In this document: in pieces, positions 15,101 through 28,145 of the stretch
Layout of the letters: each line of letters opens with the position of its first letter
How positions within the stretch are numbered: position 1 is the stretch's first letter
NCBI RefSeq assembly: GCF_021155765.1
Contig: NC_060108.1
Location: 22,345,025-22,409,024 of the forward strand
Length of the DNA: 64,000 nucleotides
Source of the DNA: Diprion similis
Taxonomy: Eukaryota > Arthropoda > Insecta > Hymenoptera > Diprionidae
Reading direction: 5' to 3'
Notes under the pieces: generated by a model
Seen by the model: the letters and a program-made list of their open reading frames with translations, nothing else
Told to the model about the DNA's origin: nothing
Database searches by the model: none
Made by a program: the position numbers and the translations under genes

Positions 15101-18100
15101 ATGGAAATATAAAAATTTTCGGATAATATTTATAACTGTATGCCGGGGGCGATTAAAATTTTAAATGTAAAATATATTGGAACTTTCGATGTTTTTTCAT
15201 TATTATAGTTGGTTTTTTTTTTCATAAACAAAAAGGTATGAAAAAATCAAGTTGATGCTTGAGAACAATTTTTATATTTCTAACTACATGTAGGAAGAAA
15301 ATAATTTGGGATGAGCGAAATTATTCCGTAGACATCGATTAAGCCGTAAAAATTATGATTTTGTGAAATATAAGAGTTTTGGGATTCAATATGTAAATTT
15401 TTTTTTTCTTGTTTGGTCTTATCTTAAGTTGTGAGTATAAAAATTGTTTTCAAGCATAAAATTGATTTTTTCTTTCCAATCTAATTGATGAAAAGAAAAA
15501 GTAGCTTGAAACTGACTGGTTTAGGGTATATTTAAGGGAAAGTTTCAGATACTTTCAGAGGAATAGGGGAGACCTCCTAGTCTGTGTAGCTTAGGGAGCG
15601 TCCATTAATTACGTGAGGTGTTCAGGGGGGGGGGGGGGGGGGGGGGGGGGCCGAGCCGAATCATACTAAATCTCACTTGGGGGAGAGGGGGGGTCTTGGC
15701 AAATATCACGTAATTTTTTTTTTAGCAGAAAACGGTGTGAAACTGCGTGAAAGATAAGTTAAATTAAAAGCTAATTTTATCACTGTGATTTAAGATTACA
15801 GCAATATTCTCAAATACTAGTCTTTGCTAGTCTTAAATAAAAATAATTAAGCAAATTGTGTGTGTGTTTTTTTTTTATAAATTCAACGCTTTTATACCCA
15901 AAATACAAATTTTGAAAAATCTCACGTGAGATTGGGGAAGGGGGAAGGGGGTCGAGAAAAATCTTACAACATCTTACCAAGGGGGGAGGGGGGGTCAAAA
16001 AATTCTCAAAAATACCTCACGTAATTAATGGACGCCCCCTTACGTAATATGTACATCGACCGTCACGTCAACCCTCGACGATCCACGTCGCCAACCCCGC
16101 GTCATAATTTTGCTCCCGGGGCTTCGCTTGATTCATTCACGAGCAAACATCAAACGTGCTGCAATATAAACTGAGACTTTCGACACTGTAAAGCTCCGTA
16201 CATTTCCTTATAATCCCTTCCCTCCGTTGTTCCCAATTAGTGGGACGTTAATGAAATCCGTTGAAATCAGCCGAGTTCTCTCTCTTTGGAACATAAGAGA
16301 AGTAAAGAGAACTCGAGGGTTCGATATACCTGTAATTACGTTCGTTGATTGCTTATTACGTGCAGAAGCCCTGAACGTAAACGCAGGTGAAAAAAGTTGG
16401 GTGGGTGAATGTGGGTAGAAAATATTGCTGATTGCGGTGCGGAGGAACGAAACAAGACCATCAGGCTATGGGTACTCAATCGTACATAGTTCCATACATA
16501 GACATAGTCACAGGGTGGAAAATTAAGTAGACGCATAAATCGGGGGGATGAAGACTGACAATGAGTACACAATGCCTGGGAAGCAAACCCAATGTGACGT
16601 GTTCCGCGGTGACGATGTAGAAATTTCGTGAAGTTCGAAAAGTGTTTTTGAATCCCGTTTGACCGGAAAGAAGCCCGTGATAATCTCATGGAAACTGGGT
16701 TCCAGTGAAATCTTCTGGATTTTTAATATGTCGTAGATTTTGGGATTCTGAACAAATAAATGGAAAGCAATTGACTATTTTCCAATTTTCAATCCCTTTG
16801 AAGAAGCCTGGATTTGAAAATATGATTGTGTCTTGTTTGACTACGATTTCCTGAATTTCAAAGAATCAGAATTTTAAAAAAATCATAATTCCCTAAAATT
16901 TTCGGCACGTTTCGTTTCACCAAAAGCTTCAGATGTTGTGCACCTTTGATACATAAATTTGTAAAAATAATTAGAAATTGACCAAATTATACCATTTCCG
17001 AAAGTTAGCTCAGCTGAATTTACGAAACATATCTAAAGTTTGAAAGAAAATTCCACAAAAAGTACGTTTTTCTCTGTAGTCGCACCTTCAGTCGCAACTA
17101 TATCCGTTTTTCACGTAATAAAATTGCAATACCTCCAGGTTACAATCGTGTCATGACGTTTCGCTTTTCTTTTTTTTTTTTTTTTTTTTTTTTTGTGGTC
17201 TTTGTTTTTCAAATCGATCGATTATACATATATGGTTAGCCGAATGCACGATGCTCGTACCACTAAATTTCCATTTCGAATAATTTTCTACACCAACGAT
17301 GACTTCCTCTGATTTTACAATGGAAAGTATGCCATGCTATCCTTCTTCGTTAATAATGGATGACTAACTCTATAATTACACCTCTCTATCCTCTTGTTAA
17401 ATAAAACTTGAAACCGAAGAATGACTCACGCCAAGCGAGCTTGTCACGGTTCATCATTAAATTATAAAAATTCTGTCCGACATTGTACGCGAGGTTTCAA
17501 CTTTGCAAATACGTTTCCGTTTCTCATTATCAGCATTCATGCAATTGCACTATTCAATGTACAAAACAGTGCAGCCTTTCTATAACAAACATGAATATCC
17601 ATGAATTAAATACTTTACTTTAATCTTTAATTTTTCCAATTTTCACTTAAACTTGCGTTTCCATGATTTATTGTAAAATTTTTACTGTTGTTTTTTTTTT
17701 TTTTTTTTTTCCCCCCAACAATCAGTGCCTGCAAGCAAATATTGATAAAGAAAAAAAGGGGAAAAATATTGGAAAAAAAGCAAAAAAGAAAACTGAATAG
17801 TAACAAATGATAAACAACACGCAGCGATCGAACACTCTCATCATAAACCATCTACATTTTTCACGAAAAACGTGTATGTAAAAAACAATACCTTACACGT
17901 ACAGTCCAAGTTATTGTTTCACCTGCAGCATGTAATCTGTATCACATCACCACGCGATCATTCCATCGTTCTCTGTTACACCTACATATATAAAGTATAA
18001 TAGTATAAACAACGTTCTTCGTCGTACATCATCTTTTCTCTATCATTGTCCGTCTTTTCAGTAGCGCATAATGAAAAGAGCATTGTTTTCTCTGCCCATA

Positions 18101-19270
18101 TCCATACATGTACCGTGTCTTTCTCTCATATTACCGTTGTTACGCGTGAGGCGCGTAATTATTGCAGCAGATGCGGCAAAATATGCACGGATCAGCGAAG
18201 AGGATCATCATGCGACCGCGAACCGAGAGTGTTGTAACCGCACCCTGTAATAGTGATACATATGTCGACGCATGTAGTATACCTACATTACCTATCTACT
18301 ACATAATATCGAATGGTATTATACATATATACATACATACATACATACATACATACATACGACTGTAAGCAGACGACGAATTTACATTCTATTTCAGGCG
18401 ACAGACAATCTACAGCAGAAATGCCAACCAACTGTGCCGCTACTGTTGCCTGTTCCCGATGTCACCGTTTGCGTATATATACATATATATGTGTGTGACA
18501 GTTATTATATTTATGTATACGAATAATTCATTTCAATCTATGATTCAATATCACCGTGTATTAAACTGCATCGCTTTATTTGATTGAACGAAATTGTAGA
18601 TATAATTATATAATTTTTCACTTGAAGTAAACGAAACTAATATTATTTGAAAATATTTATTCACAAATAAAAATATACTCTATTCGCAACGGCGATTAAA
18701 AAAAGAACATCGTAATAAAGAAGAATTAACAACTGCTCGTGGTTGTTAAACGAACGATAATGTTTGTAAGGTGACGAAAAGAAGAAGAGAAAGAAGAAAA
18801 AAAAAAAAATTAATTTCGCAAGAAGATGAAGAGATCTGAATAACAAAAGAACAATATTCGTCTTCTGAAATTGAGCAAAGAATCAGGCATAAGAAATGAT
18901 TTTATCAGGTCGGATTAATTCCATGTGAAAATCTGACAATTTGTATGATATGTTAATAATGCACGTAACGTATACATATGTAAATCGTTGGGGGAGTTTT
19001 TCTTTGAACCCTAATGACTCAATAAGACAAAAACACCGCCCGGTGTGCAAAATACCTATATAGGTACACATGTATGCTCATTTGACGTTCCATATTCAAA
19101 GTAGATCGGTTTAACTGCATCAGTCTCGAGAAGTTCCAAGCGTATGTAAATGGGCAAGTGGGTGTATACATATACGTATATAAATGTTACATACTTGTAT
19201 TCGTTTACTCTGCAGCTTACATATGTATAAACTATAAGTCTAGTCCAGGTTCGAGGTAGATATATGCACG

Positions 19271-19301
<31 letters not shown>

Positions 19302-22300
19302 CAAGGATTGGCAAGAAAGCACGCATAATTAGGTCGAGAGGCTTTCGAGAGAGAGAGAGAGAGAGAGAGATTAGAGAGAAAGAGACGAACGACAAAATTA
19401 TGGAAGCACGAGGTAACACGAATTATACAGAAGGAGGTCAACGTATAGATATAATCCAAAATAAAAATAAAAATTCTGGAAACATTAGTTGTTCGTTACC
19501 AGGGCTTTATTCAGATCAAATACGAAGACCAAATGTTAATTAATGCAACAGAGTTTAAAAACACCCATTACGCTGATAAAATCTCTAAATTTTTTTTTTC
19601 AACAATTTATTGCCGGTGAATAAAAATAAAAAATTGGAAAAAAAATAATCAAAAAGAAAAAAAAAACCCCAAAAAAAAAAAAAAACACGTCCAGGTGTAA
19701 ATTAAACCAAAATTTTGTTCAAAACTTGAATAATATTCGCTAATCGAGTAAAACCTAAGAGTAATTTTTTCAATCGAAAACTTCGTGAAAAAGAAAGTGA
19801 AAAATTGTTTGATTGTGAGACTCAAGGAAACGAAACTCCGGCGGCCGTACGTCAAATTCGCTGACCATCGGGCAAAACCCGTCACGTTTCGCGTGTAAAA
19901 TACCCCATAATATGTTGAGTGAAGGTAAATTACGTATAAATTATAGGATTGTTGGCACTTGCAGCGTTTTAACGACGTCTCGGGTTATAAAGGCTAATTC
20001 TCATCGCGCGAACGCAAATTCATCATCAAGTGTTACGCCTACGCCGGTATAAATGCGGTAGGATCGGATGGATGGATGGATGGATGGATGGATGGATCCA
20101 CGTGGCTGCAGATTGCGCTAGGGTTAAGCTAGGTCAGGCACATACCTACCTACACCGAGTAGGTATCTCCGTGTGCGTATACACCCTTTGCCAAATCGCC
20201 TCCGTCCGTTCACGTGCGATTGAAGCGGAGACGAAGAGGAAGGGGCAAGGGAGGAGGGTTGGGGAAGAGACAGGGTTGAACTAAACGTACAAGAGAGGTT
20301 TATACATATTTCCCATAAAAATTATATACGTCGATGATTCACGACGAACGTATTACAGATGTAATAAGTTAAACGTGATTCTTTTGAATTTGAAATTTAT
20401 CCAAATTTCGGAATAATTTTTCAGAACAAATGAAAGAACTTGTCGATTATTGAATATGCTTTTTGTTGTTTTTTTTTTTTTTTTTTTTTTTTTTGTCCTT
20501 CCGAATTAATATCATTACACCATTATTGACGTGATCGTTATTATTTTACAACCCGGTGATTAATTTGCGAAGGTGAATGAACAACGATAAGGCAAAAACA
20601 AAAGACTCGACTGCTATACGTGTATAGAGGCTGGAATTGGCGAGGTTTTGCCTATAGTTATCACATGTATATATGCGATGAAGAAGGACACACCATCACA
20701 TCCACCGGGTGGCTAATGACTCTGATAATTTCGCAGGGATTCCTGACGTCGTCGTTAACCAAAGAGCATGCATATTGTTTCCTGGTTCCTAATGAACTTC
20801 TCTTATGTACCTACAGCGACTCGACTACGAGGGCAGCTGACAACGCCATGAAGGTATACGTAGGATACCTCAGTGGAGATAAGCAGCGCATCTTGTGTTA
20901 GAATTGTAGGTATATATACCCGATGCCGTATACTCATAGTATTTGTATCGATAACTCGTCTTCCGCCTTTCGTTGTTCAATTATTTTTTTATTTGTTCAT
21001 CAAGATTGTATAATAACCACGCTTGTTGTTGACTATAAAGATGTCTTTCATCCCTCTCCCTACCCATCAAGTATTCGATACCAGTTACCGCAGCATAATT
21101 ATATACATATATACTATATATTATATAAATATATATACTATATACTTTATACCAACAGTTACACAATATATTCCAGGACGGATCGATTATTTCTAAAGCA
21201 TCGGCCATGAATATACGGGGTGCCATGACGTGACGCAAGCATATTACGGAGTGCACCACCCTTCAATATAACCTTCTGCTCTCGGAGATTGATCCGACTT
21301 CTATACAATAGAGAGAGAGAGAAAGAGATAGAGAGAGAAAGAGAGACTGACTAGGCATTTAGTGAATTTCATACAAATTTTTGGTAATTTTTTCTTCTCT
21401 CTGCACAGTGTGACGTACTGTGTTTTGTTTTAATCATCACCTAATTTATTACCGGTATGATTATATTATACTATACGTTTTCGTTTTTTCCTTTCCCCTT
21501 TTTCGTTTCTTTTTTTTTCTTATCTTACCAGAAACAGATTACCTTTACATGACGTATAATAATCGTATAAATGCGTACATAGCGTGCGACGTAATTTCTC
21601 TCGTCCCGTTTTCAGTCGCATCGTATATTAAATGTGTGTATAAATATATAAGATTCTGTGAATAAAATAATAATTTTCTCATCGCACAATTTTTTTTTTT
21701 TTTCGCGTTTACATACCTATATATATATAAGTTATTTAGACGCAGTCAAATTTTTTTCACATCAAATTCATTTCTCAAATATAAAATTCGATTTCAACGC
21801 CGTAAAAATGTAAGAACATATAATAAATATATAATAAATCTAAATGAAAAATAATATATATGACATAAGATTTCTCAACATACCGAATAAATGAAGAAAA
21901 GAGATTTTTGGATGGTAAAATTTCAGCCATAAATAACCCATACACAGGGGGTGACGAGTGAAAAAGAGCTTTTTTACCATCGTAACTTGCCTTTGAAACG
22001 TACATACGTTATATTCATACGCGATTCTTACACATGGATGTATGTACATACAATGTACATATTATATACTGGTATACAGACTTCTTGCCATACGCTTGCT
22101 TTCTATGTACGACATGGATGAAAAAAGGGACGCGTGCAGTCATTATTTAGAGCACGACATTGAAAAAAGTTTAAAAGCTGTTTACGAAGCTACGTGAAAA
22201 AGCGTAACATGTTCCAACACACCAACATTTTCTTTATCATCCCAATACACGAACAACCTATAGACGTATGTACATGGATTTTCATTGTTCTCGTTTAGAT

Positions 22301-23513
22301 ATTTTCACAATTTATTAGAAAATTTACGATTCGATATTACGGGTTCCGAACAGTTGTGTTACATAAGGTGAAAAATACGAAGCCGAAGTTAGTAACATTA
22401 ACATTTCGAAACGTTGCAACATAAATAACTATTTCGCACCTTTAAAATGACCTGCAGAAGTTGAATTTACAAAATCTGAGTTTATTGATGCTGTACTCTC
22501 AGTTTGCCAAGTTTCAACTAATCCTAAAGTTACAAAATAACGACTTTTTCCAAAGATGAATCGTTACAAACTTAAGCCTGATAAAATAATCGAGAAGAAG
22601 AAAGAAGAAACGAATAATGAGCAAAGAAATAAAAGTTGGATAGTTTTTCTCCAGACCAGTGATTACCAACGTAAAACTTTCACGCAAAAAGATTCAGGCG
22701 AGGTTCGTTCCCCTGGAGAATATACGAGGAAAGCTTGCGACCTGTTTTGTTCGAACTTGCCTCACGTACGAGGTTTCAGGCTATATTTAACAAATGAAGC
22801 ACCATACCCACCCCGTTTTACGTGATAAGGGTCGGTTAAACCGGTAATAGATAAATTATGATACGGTCAGACGGGAGGGATCTCATGGGGTAGAAAGTTG
22901 CAAAACTGCCAGGGTACTAAAATAAACGTAATTATTGGCCACTTTGTTGCCACGGATCTTACAAAGCTCTACGATGTTAGTGTTGTACTAGGTAAGAGAA
23001 AACTCACGCAAGCGTGCTTAAACTGCAATAGCGTGTGGACTGAACGATCCTGAAGAATGAAATCATGTATATAATTATATATACATATACCGAAAAGAAT
23101 TATAAGATGCAGCGCAAATTTTTGCAATTCATGGTGAATTAGAAAACCGTATACGTATAGAATATTAATATTAACTATGTGTATAAAAATCCATCGTTTA
23201 CAACGTGTAAATTAAAGATAGAAAAAAATAAATAAATAATTAAAAGACGAATGTTTATTAATCAGAAAATTTTTGCATCGATAACTGAAGTATATTGCGG
23301 GAAATTTATCTAAGAACGAGATAACGGCAAAAAGTAACCACGAGATAACCGTGAATATATAAATATCCGATTAAAAGCGGGTGAATCCTTCCTTTTTCTT
23401 TTCACTCTTCAATTCAAGTATACCTGTACGTATATAAAGTGTAAAGTTTTGCGGCTGCACAGCGTATTAAACACGAAGAAACACATGATATATATGCGAT
23501 AGTAAAAGGTTTG

Positions 23514-23563
<50 letters not shown>

Positions 23564-26500
23564 AGTAACTTAACCGGCTCGAGAAGCTTTTAGAAAATTT
23601 GTTTTTCACCCGGAAGTTTTCCTTTGATCGCTTTTCACTCCGAAACCAACCGCTTACAGCGAAGCTTGATGGTGAAGGGGGGAAAAGGGCTGGCTGATTC
23701 CGGGAGTTTTAACTACCGTGTAACACATAGCTGGAAAAAAGGAAGGGGGGGGGGGGGGGAGGAGAAGGAGGAGGAGGACTATGATAGCGTTGCAACCCGG
23801 CTCGAGGATCACAGGACTCGGGGCTTGTTTTCGCAGTGGCAAAATGCCAGGACTTCGAGTCACATTGCACCTTTTTTTTCTTTTGATTTTCTTTTTTTGC
23901 GTACCTCGATTTAAATTATTTCAGATTTCTACTATCACACTTGATACTACTTTGTTCTGCGCGGTTTTATCATCTCATTAAACCCACTGTTTTTCCTTTT
24001 CTAGGATATAATTTTTTGCATTTTTCGAATTTTTTTTTTCTTCATTTTGAAAGCGATGTGTGAAAAAAAGATTATACGAGATTATTATAATTCGTCATTT
24101 TATTTTTAGAGGATTTTCCTCTCTCTCTCTCTCTCTCTCTTACTTTACAGTTATGAAATTTCATCACATTCCAATATTATTAGAGAAATTCCATCGTTCA
24201 TTGACCAAGCAAGCAAACAAGCTATAATAAAATATGCATTGTCATTCACGTTACGACGAATTTTAAAATGCGATTTAAATTATATCACTGACAAAATTCA
24301 AAGTTACAGATAATCCTGGGATATGCACCGTATAATACAGGGTGTCTACTAAAATCGAGAACTCAGATTCTAGGATTACTCCGAGAGTTTCCGGAATAAT
24401 TACTTGAAAAATTACGAAAGTTCAATTTTTGAAAATAAATTTTCAAGGATAGGATAAGCTGGTTACACGTTGAATGAAAAAATTTCCGGGCTTTTCCAGG
24501 ACTTAAGGAGCAATATCTGTTTGCCAGGATAATTCCAGCAGTTAAGGATATTTAAGGAGCAGTACACACCCTGTACATATTATCCATTTCATACGGACTA
24601 AATCGGTTGAACGTTCTGTTTGTTTTCCTCGTTAAAATGCATGTATATCTGTATATGTATAATACAATTACCGGGAGTAATTATACATATTTACGTAGAT
24701 TAGACCAAAGATAAGAAAAAGTTTACGGATAAACGGGTGAACATGAATTGATATTTCTTCAAGAGACACGTCCATTAAGCGGCTATTACATGTGAACAAA
24801 ATATAATACGTCCCGCTATCGTTATGAATCATGATGCTTAATTGCTGACCTTGCGACAATAAAAGCTCTTATCATATGCCGACTGTCGGCTCAGATATCA
24901 TATAGAAGGTTTTATACTTTATACCGAGTACAGCGATATAAACGAGATGCTGATACGCATAACCACCCTATAATTATCGGTACATATACATACGAGTTTA
25001 ACATATATATATATATGTATAACGTGGTAAAATATTTTTGCATACCAACGAAAATTAATAAACTACGTGAATAGCCATTTCTCAGATCTAAATTTCTACA
25101 GCTTTACGTGATTAAAAATGCTTCATAGTGGTTGTGCGCAAAAAAAATATCCGACCCTTGTTCTGTGTGTTTGATTTCGTTGAATGAATAATGAAGCGAG
25201 TTCTCATTTGCTGAATTAACAAGAGTGTTCGAAATGAAAATATGTCTCACGAGACTCGGAAATTTGACGATATCTTATAAATTTATAAGACGATTGCACG
25301 CAATCGTATCAAGTTTTTGTATACATTTGGACTTTAAATATCGAAAGTACTTGAAAAAGATAATTGTCATTAATTTTTTTTTCTAATCTCTCTTTCTACA
25401 CGAGACAAAAAGGTTTTGCGTGTAATCGGCAAAGAATTTCACTCGTAGCTTGGAATTTATTTATTTTTTTTCAATGTTGCGGCTCATAACTTTCTTGTGT
25501 TTATTTTTACTTTCGACTTGATCGTGTTCACGAGTAAAATGAGTATAGCAAATAGAAGATCACATATTTTGTATACTATATTCAAGTACCTAAACTAAAT
25601 ATATAATGAAAACAATTGTTAGTCTGAATTGTTTCGACCAACACAAAATAAAAAAGAAGTTAAGGTAAAAATATAATGAAACAAACGATCTGATTCAGCC
25701 GCTGCTGGTGTAGAAAAATTGTTAAAAAACATTAGATCAACTATAACGGAAGAGTCAGTTTTTCATCAACCTGTAATACGTTTACTAAATAATCGTAATT
25801 CCATTATCATCCACGTAAATACAAACTTTTGCAACATATCGTGTAGATACGGGGAAAACATTTTTAAAGGCTTGCTAATTTTTTCGAAACACCGCGAGTT
25901 AGCGCGCCGGATTATCCGATCGACGGTGTAGATGATCTGCAATCTGTGATAATGAACTGATAAAAAATATATCCCTCGATTACGTGCAACCAGAGTTTAA
26001 ATACTACGCATATGTATGTATATAGTATAAGTGTGCGACAAGTACGTGTAACTATAGTCATAATACCTATGATGTAGAAATATTCTCTCTCGTCATTGCG
26101 ATAAGAGTTGTGAAAATAGGCATGTACTTTTATTACGGCATTGTCAACTCGATAAAAAGAGGTATGTATCGTGAATCGGCGCTCATTCATCACATCATGT
26201 ACAATCGTATATATATTACAAATGTAATTTTTATTCGTCGATTTATTTTTCCGTTCCTCTTGAATGGGAAAATGAAAAAGGTCAATTAATCGCGATCGCG
26301 GTTAATTAATTATTTTGGTAAATATTTTTAAAACTCACCTCGGCGAAGAACTCGGTCATGAAATCATCCTGCCCTCCCACGTTGACGGACACCTCGTCCG
26401 CCACGTCGTCATCGTCCGACTGAGCCTGTGAAAAATGTAAAATTTCCGTCATTATCGTTATTAAATATATATATATATATATATATATATGCAGGTTAAA

Positions 26501-27933
26501 TGTGTAAAAAAAAAAAAAAAAAGTCACTTCAACGTCTCTGCGAAGAAAAGTTCAGTGTTTCGCGAAGAATAGAAAGTTCGATTCGCTGACGCAATAACCA
26601 GCCGAGTAACCCGTGATAATAATTCTCAAACTGATAATCAGTTTCCGGTCAAGAACTGATTCCACGTTTGCCCTTTTTCGTACGGAAAACGGCACGAGCA
26701 TCGAACTCCGAGAAGCCTATTATACCAAACGACTTTCTGATATTTCGTACCTGATGCACACGAATAATGAGAGATAAAATGATATCCCGGAATCATGATC
26801 GTTTGGGTGATAAAACTGACAAATTCAATGTGCATTTGTGACGTCGCCTGGTACGTAAAACAGGTTTTGAATGACGAAAGAACGTACCGACGATCTTTTC
26901 GGGGAGAATTTTATATTCGAGTTAGCACCGGCTTTTTTTCCTCGTTAACGACAGAAGTTCTTTCGCTGCAATGCTGTGCGAATCATAAATGGAAATAAGA
27001 AAAATTTCTTTATCCAATGAACTAGCTATGTTGTTTGTAATTTTTAGAGATATCCAATGAATTCAAGGGATGAAATAATATCTGGACACTGTTCATCGTA
27101 CTCGGAACAACGTAGCGATTGAGTAATGAACGGTATTGTGTACAAATGTGAGATAATACAGCTCTGCGTACACACACAAATTGTACGAAAACGATATTTA
27201 CGACAATTTTTCCGCCAAGGAAACACGGCCGTAGCGTACATAACAAGTGATTGGACGAGGGGAATTAGCCGGAAATTGCCGTAATCGGAAGAATACGGCA
27301 TATAAAAAAAAAAAAGAACCGGATCTGATTCAAGATTTGATTAATAATGGGCGCGAGCATCAGACTCGATACGGAGAAAACTAAGCGTCGTTTCCTAATA
27401 CGGGCTGACAGTAGGAGGAAGCAAGAAAAAAAAAATGAAAGATGGAAAATATCTTTTGTTGCGAGATTGACAGGTAATGAAAGCGACAAAAGGGGTGGGG
27501 CGTAGACAGATAAGATGACAGCTCACTGGCTGCATTAAAGAGATACGGGGAAGAGAGAGAGGGAGAGAGAGAGAGAGAGAAATCAGTCAGCAGCTGAAAT
27601 AGGCCGATGACGCGGATCCAGAGACACCTGTCACCTAAGGATACCGGCGAAGCGGTTGTCAGGACGTAGGTGACGAGTGTCCTGGGGGATTTGGCACGTT
27701 TAAAACAACGCTAACCTGTCGAGCTCGGTTCGACGCATTGTTTGTAATCCGTTAGGCGCACTATCAGGGTGGGTCGAGCCGTGACAAGCGTATCTCGACT
27801 GGCATCGTAGGTAATTTAAGTATGTAACACGTTACGAGGTTGTGAACGGTTGTCTAGCGGCTCGACAGCAGGAGCGATGTGTAATTGTGTGTAAACTTAC
27901 CGCGACGAGGGCCGCTAATCTATCCTTGGTCAT
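9184..27933 (-). CDS. Syx1A: Syntaxin-1A, 5' part (three coding exons; rest outside window)
   Basis: Plasma-membrane t-SNARE that pairs with SNAP-25 and synaptobrevin to drive synaptic vesicle and general secretory fusion. Three exons read in order on the minus strand. Exon 1 (27901-27933) gives [11 protein letters not shown] and ends in a gtaagt donor. Exon 2 (26339-26425, 29 codons, phase 0 at both ends) gives the acidic stretch [19 protein letters not shown] and then [10 protein letters not shown]. Exon 3 (9184-9283) gives [20 protein letters not shown], continues through [12 protein letters not shown], and stops one base into the next codon at a gtgagt donor. These 73 residues match the N-terminal peptide and start of the Habc helix Ha of insect syntaxin-1. 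The N-peptide and Habc domain are the Munc18-binding part of the family. The rest of Habc, the SNARE helix and the C-terminal anchor are not found at positions 1-9183, so they must lie off the left edge. Introns are about 1.5 kb and 17 kb, plus more than 9 kb after exon 3. Identification is very secure. Confidence 0.96.
9457..9496. repeat. (GA)n microsatellite
   Basis: Imperfect GA repeat about 175 bases upstream (in gene orientation) of Syntaxin-1A exon 3. Confidence 0.92.
12675..12692. repeat. (GGT)n trinucleotide repeat
   Basis: Six GGT units in a row in Syntaxin-1A intron 2. Confidence 0.9.
15238..15475. repeat. Inverted repeat (foldback) in Syntaxin-1A intron 2
   Basis: A stretch of about 50 bases near 15238-15290, centred on ATGCTTGAGAACAATTTTTA, recurs in reverse complement near 15425-15475 with a few mismatches. 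The two arms flank about 135 bases. It lies just left of the miniature element at 15593 and may be the remains of an older element. Arm ends were judged by eye. Confidence 0.6.
15593..16040. mobile_element. Miniature inverted-repeat transposable element, copy 1
   Basis: A 448-base element with about 30-base terminal inverted repeats. The left end starts AGGGAGCGTCCATTAATTAC and the right end, reverse-complemented, starts AGGGGGCGTCCATTAATTAC. The inverted match continues through GTGAGG and the ends differ at two positions in 30. G-rich stretches follow each end, including a run of 26 G at 15625-15650. There is no coding capacity. The TIR core CATTAATTACG and the subterminal GGGGTCAAAAA are shared with the element at 58962-59709, so both belong to one family. 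The flanks are TT on the left and TA on the right, so a TA target duplication is only partly preserved. The superfamily is not assigned. Confidence 0.85.
17170..17194. repeat. Poly-T tract
   Basis: Twenty-five T in a row. No recognisable retroposon body is attached. Confidence 0.9.
18331..18360. repeat. (ACAT)n tetranucleotide repeat
   Basis: About seven perfect ACAT units in Syntaxin-1A intron 2. Confidence 0.93.
19346..19370. repeat. (GA)n microsatellite
   Basis: Perfect GA repeat about 50 bases after a TATA-rich tract at 19276-19300. Confidence 0.92.
20066..20097. repeat. (GGAT)n tetranucleotide repeat
   Basis: About eight GGAT units. Translation would give a Trp-Met-Asp-Gly repeat; not taken as coding. 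Confidence 0.93.
23514..23560. repeat. (GT)n(AT)n compound microsatellite
   Basis: A short GT run passes directly into about 36 bases of perfect AT repeats. Confidence 0.95.
24119..24140. repeat. (CT)n microsatellite
   Basis: About eleven CT units in Syntaxin-1A intron 2. Confidence 0.93.
24338..24573. mobile_element. Short TIR element with TA target duplication
   Basis: A 236-base segment. Its left end CAGGGTGTCTACT and right end (reverse complement CAGGGTGTGTACT) match at 12 of 13 positions. TA flanks both ends (24336-24337 and 24574-24575), as expected for a two-base target duplication. The interior is AT-rich and non-coding. Consistent with a small non-autonomous DNA transposon in Syntaxin-1A intron 2; the family is not assigned. 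Confidence 0.75.
26465..26490. repeat. (TA)n microsatellite
   Basis: About 26 bases of TA repeats some 40 bases upstream (in gene orientation) of the Syntaxin-1A exon-2 acceptor. Confidence 0.93.
27551..27580. repeat. (GA)n microsatellite
   Basis: GA repeat with one GGG interruption in Syntaxin-1A intron 1. Confidence 0.92.
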
Positions 27934-28131
27934 GTTGTATCACGTGTCGCGAGTCACTGGGCGTAGGGCAAAATCCACCTAGTAAATAATCCCATTCACG
28001 ATTTTATCCATGTAAGAGGAGGATGCACAGCCACTAAAAACTAAGGAAACGGACACACTAACCGCGAGACACGATCATAAAATCGATACGTCTCGCGATT
28101 CGCCTGCTTCTGCAGTGCCGTCCTCGATCAG

Positions 28132-28143
28132 TGCGCATGCGCA
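28132..28143. promoter_or_regulatory. NRF-1 / Ewg-type palindrome
   Basis: TGCGCATGCGCA is a perfect NRF-1 (fly Ewg) consensus palindrome. It lies about 200 bases upstream of the Syntaxin-1A ATG and 830 bases upstream of the Ran ATG. NRF-1 sites are typical of housekeeping and neuronal CpG promoters. Confidence 0.6.
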
Positions 28144-28145
28144 GA

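Larger units (their letters stand above)
9284..26338. other. Syntaxin-1A intron 2 (17 kb)
   Basis: A single intron between the exon-2 donor (gtgagt, read on minus) and the exon-3 acceptor. No convincing additional coding exon was found; open frames are short and often driven by TA/GT/CA tracts. It contains microsatellites, homopolymers (T at 17170-17194 and 20469-20494, G at 15625-15650), the miniature elements at 15593-16040 and 24338-24573, and a foldback at 15238-15475. Confidence 0.75.
26426..27900. other. Syntaxin-1A intron 1
   Basis: Between exon 1 (gtaagt donor) and exon 2 (cacag acceptor), read on the minus strand. It contains a TA tract at 26465-26490 and a GA tract at 27551-27580. 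No extra exon was recognised. Confidence 0.85.

Noticed and set aside
17166-17194. Poly-T tract as the tail of an inserted retroposon
   Set aside because: No body with retroposon features or target duplication could be recognised next to it; the same applies to the poly-T at 20469-20494 and the poly-A at 37022-37043.
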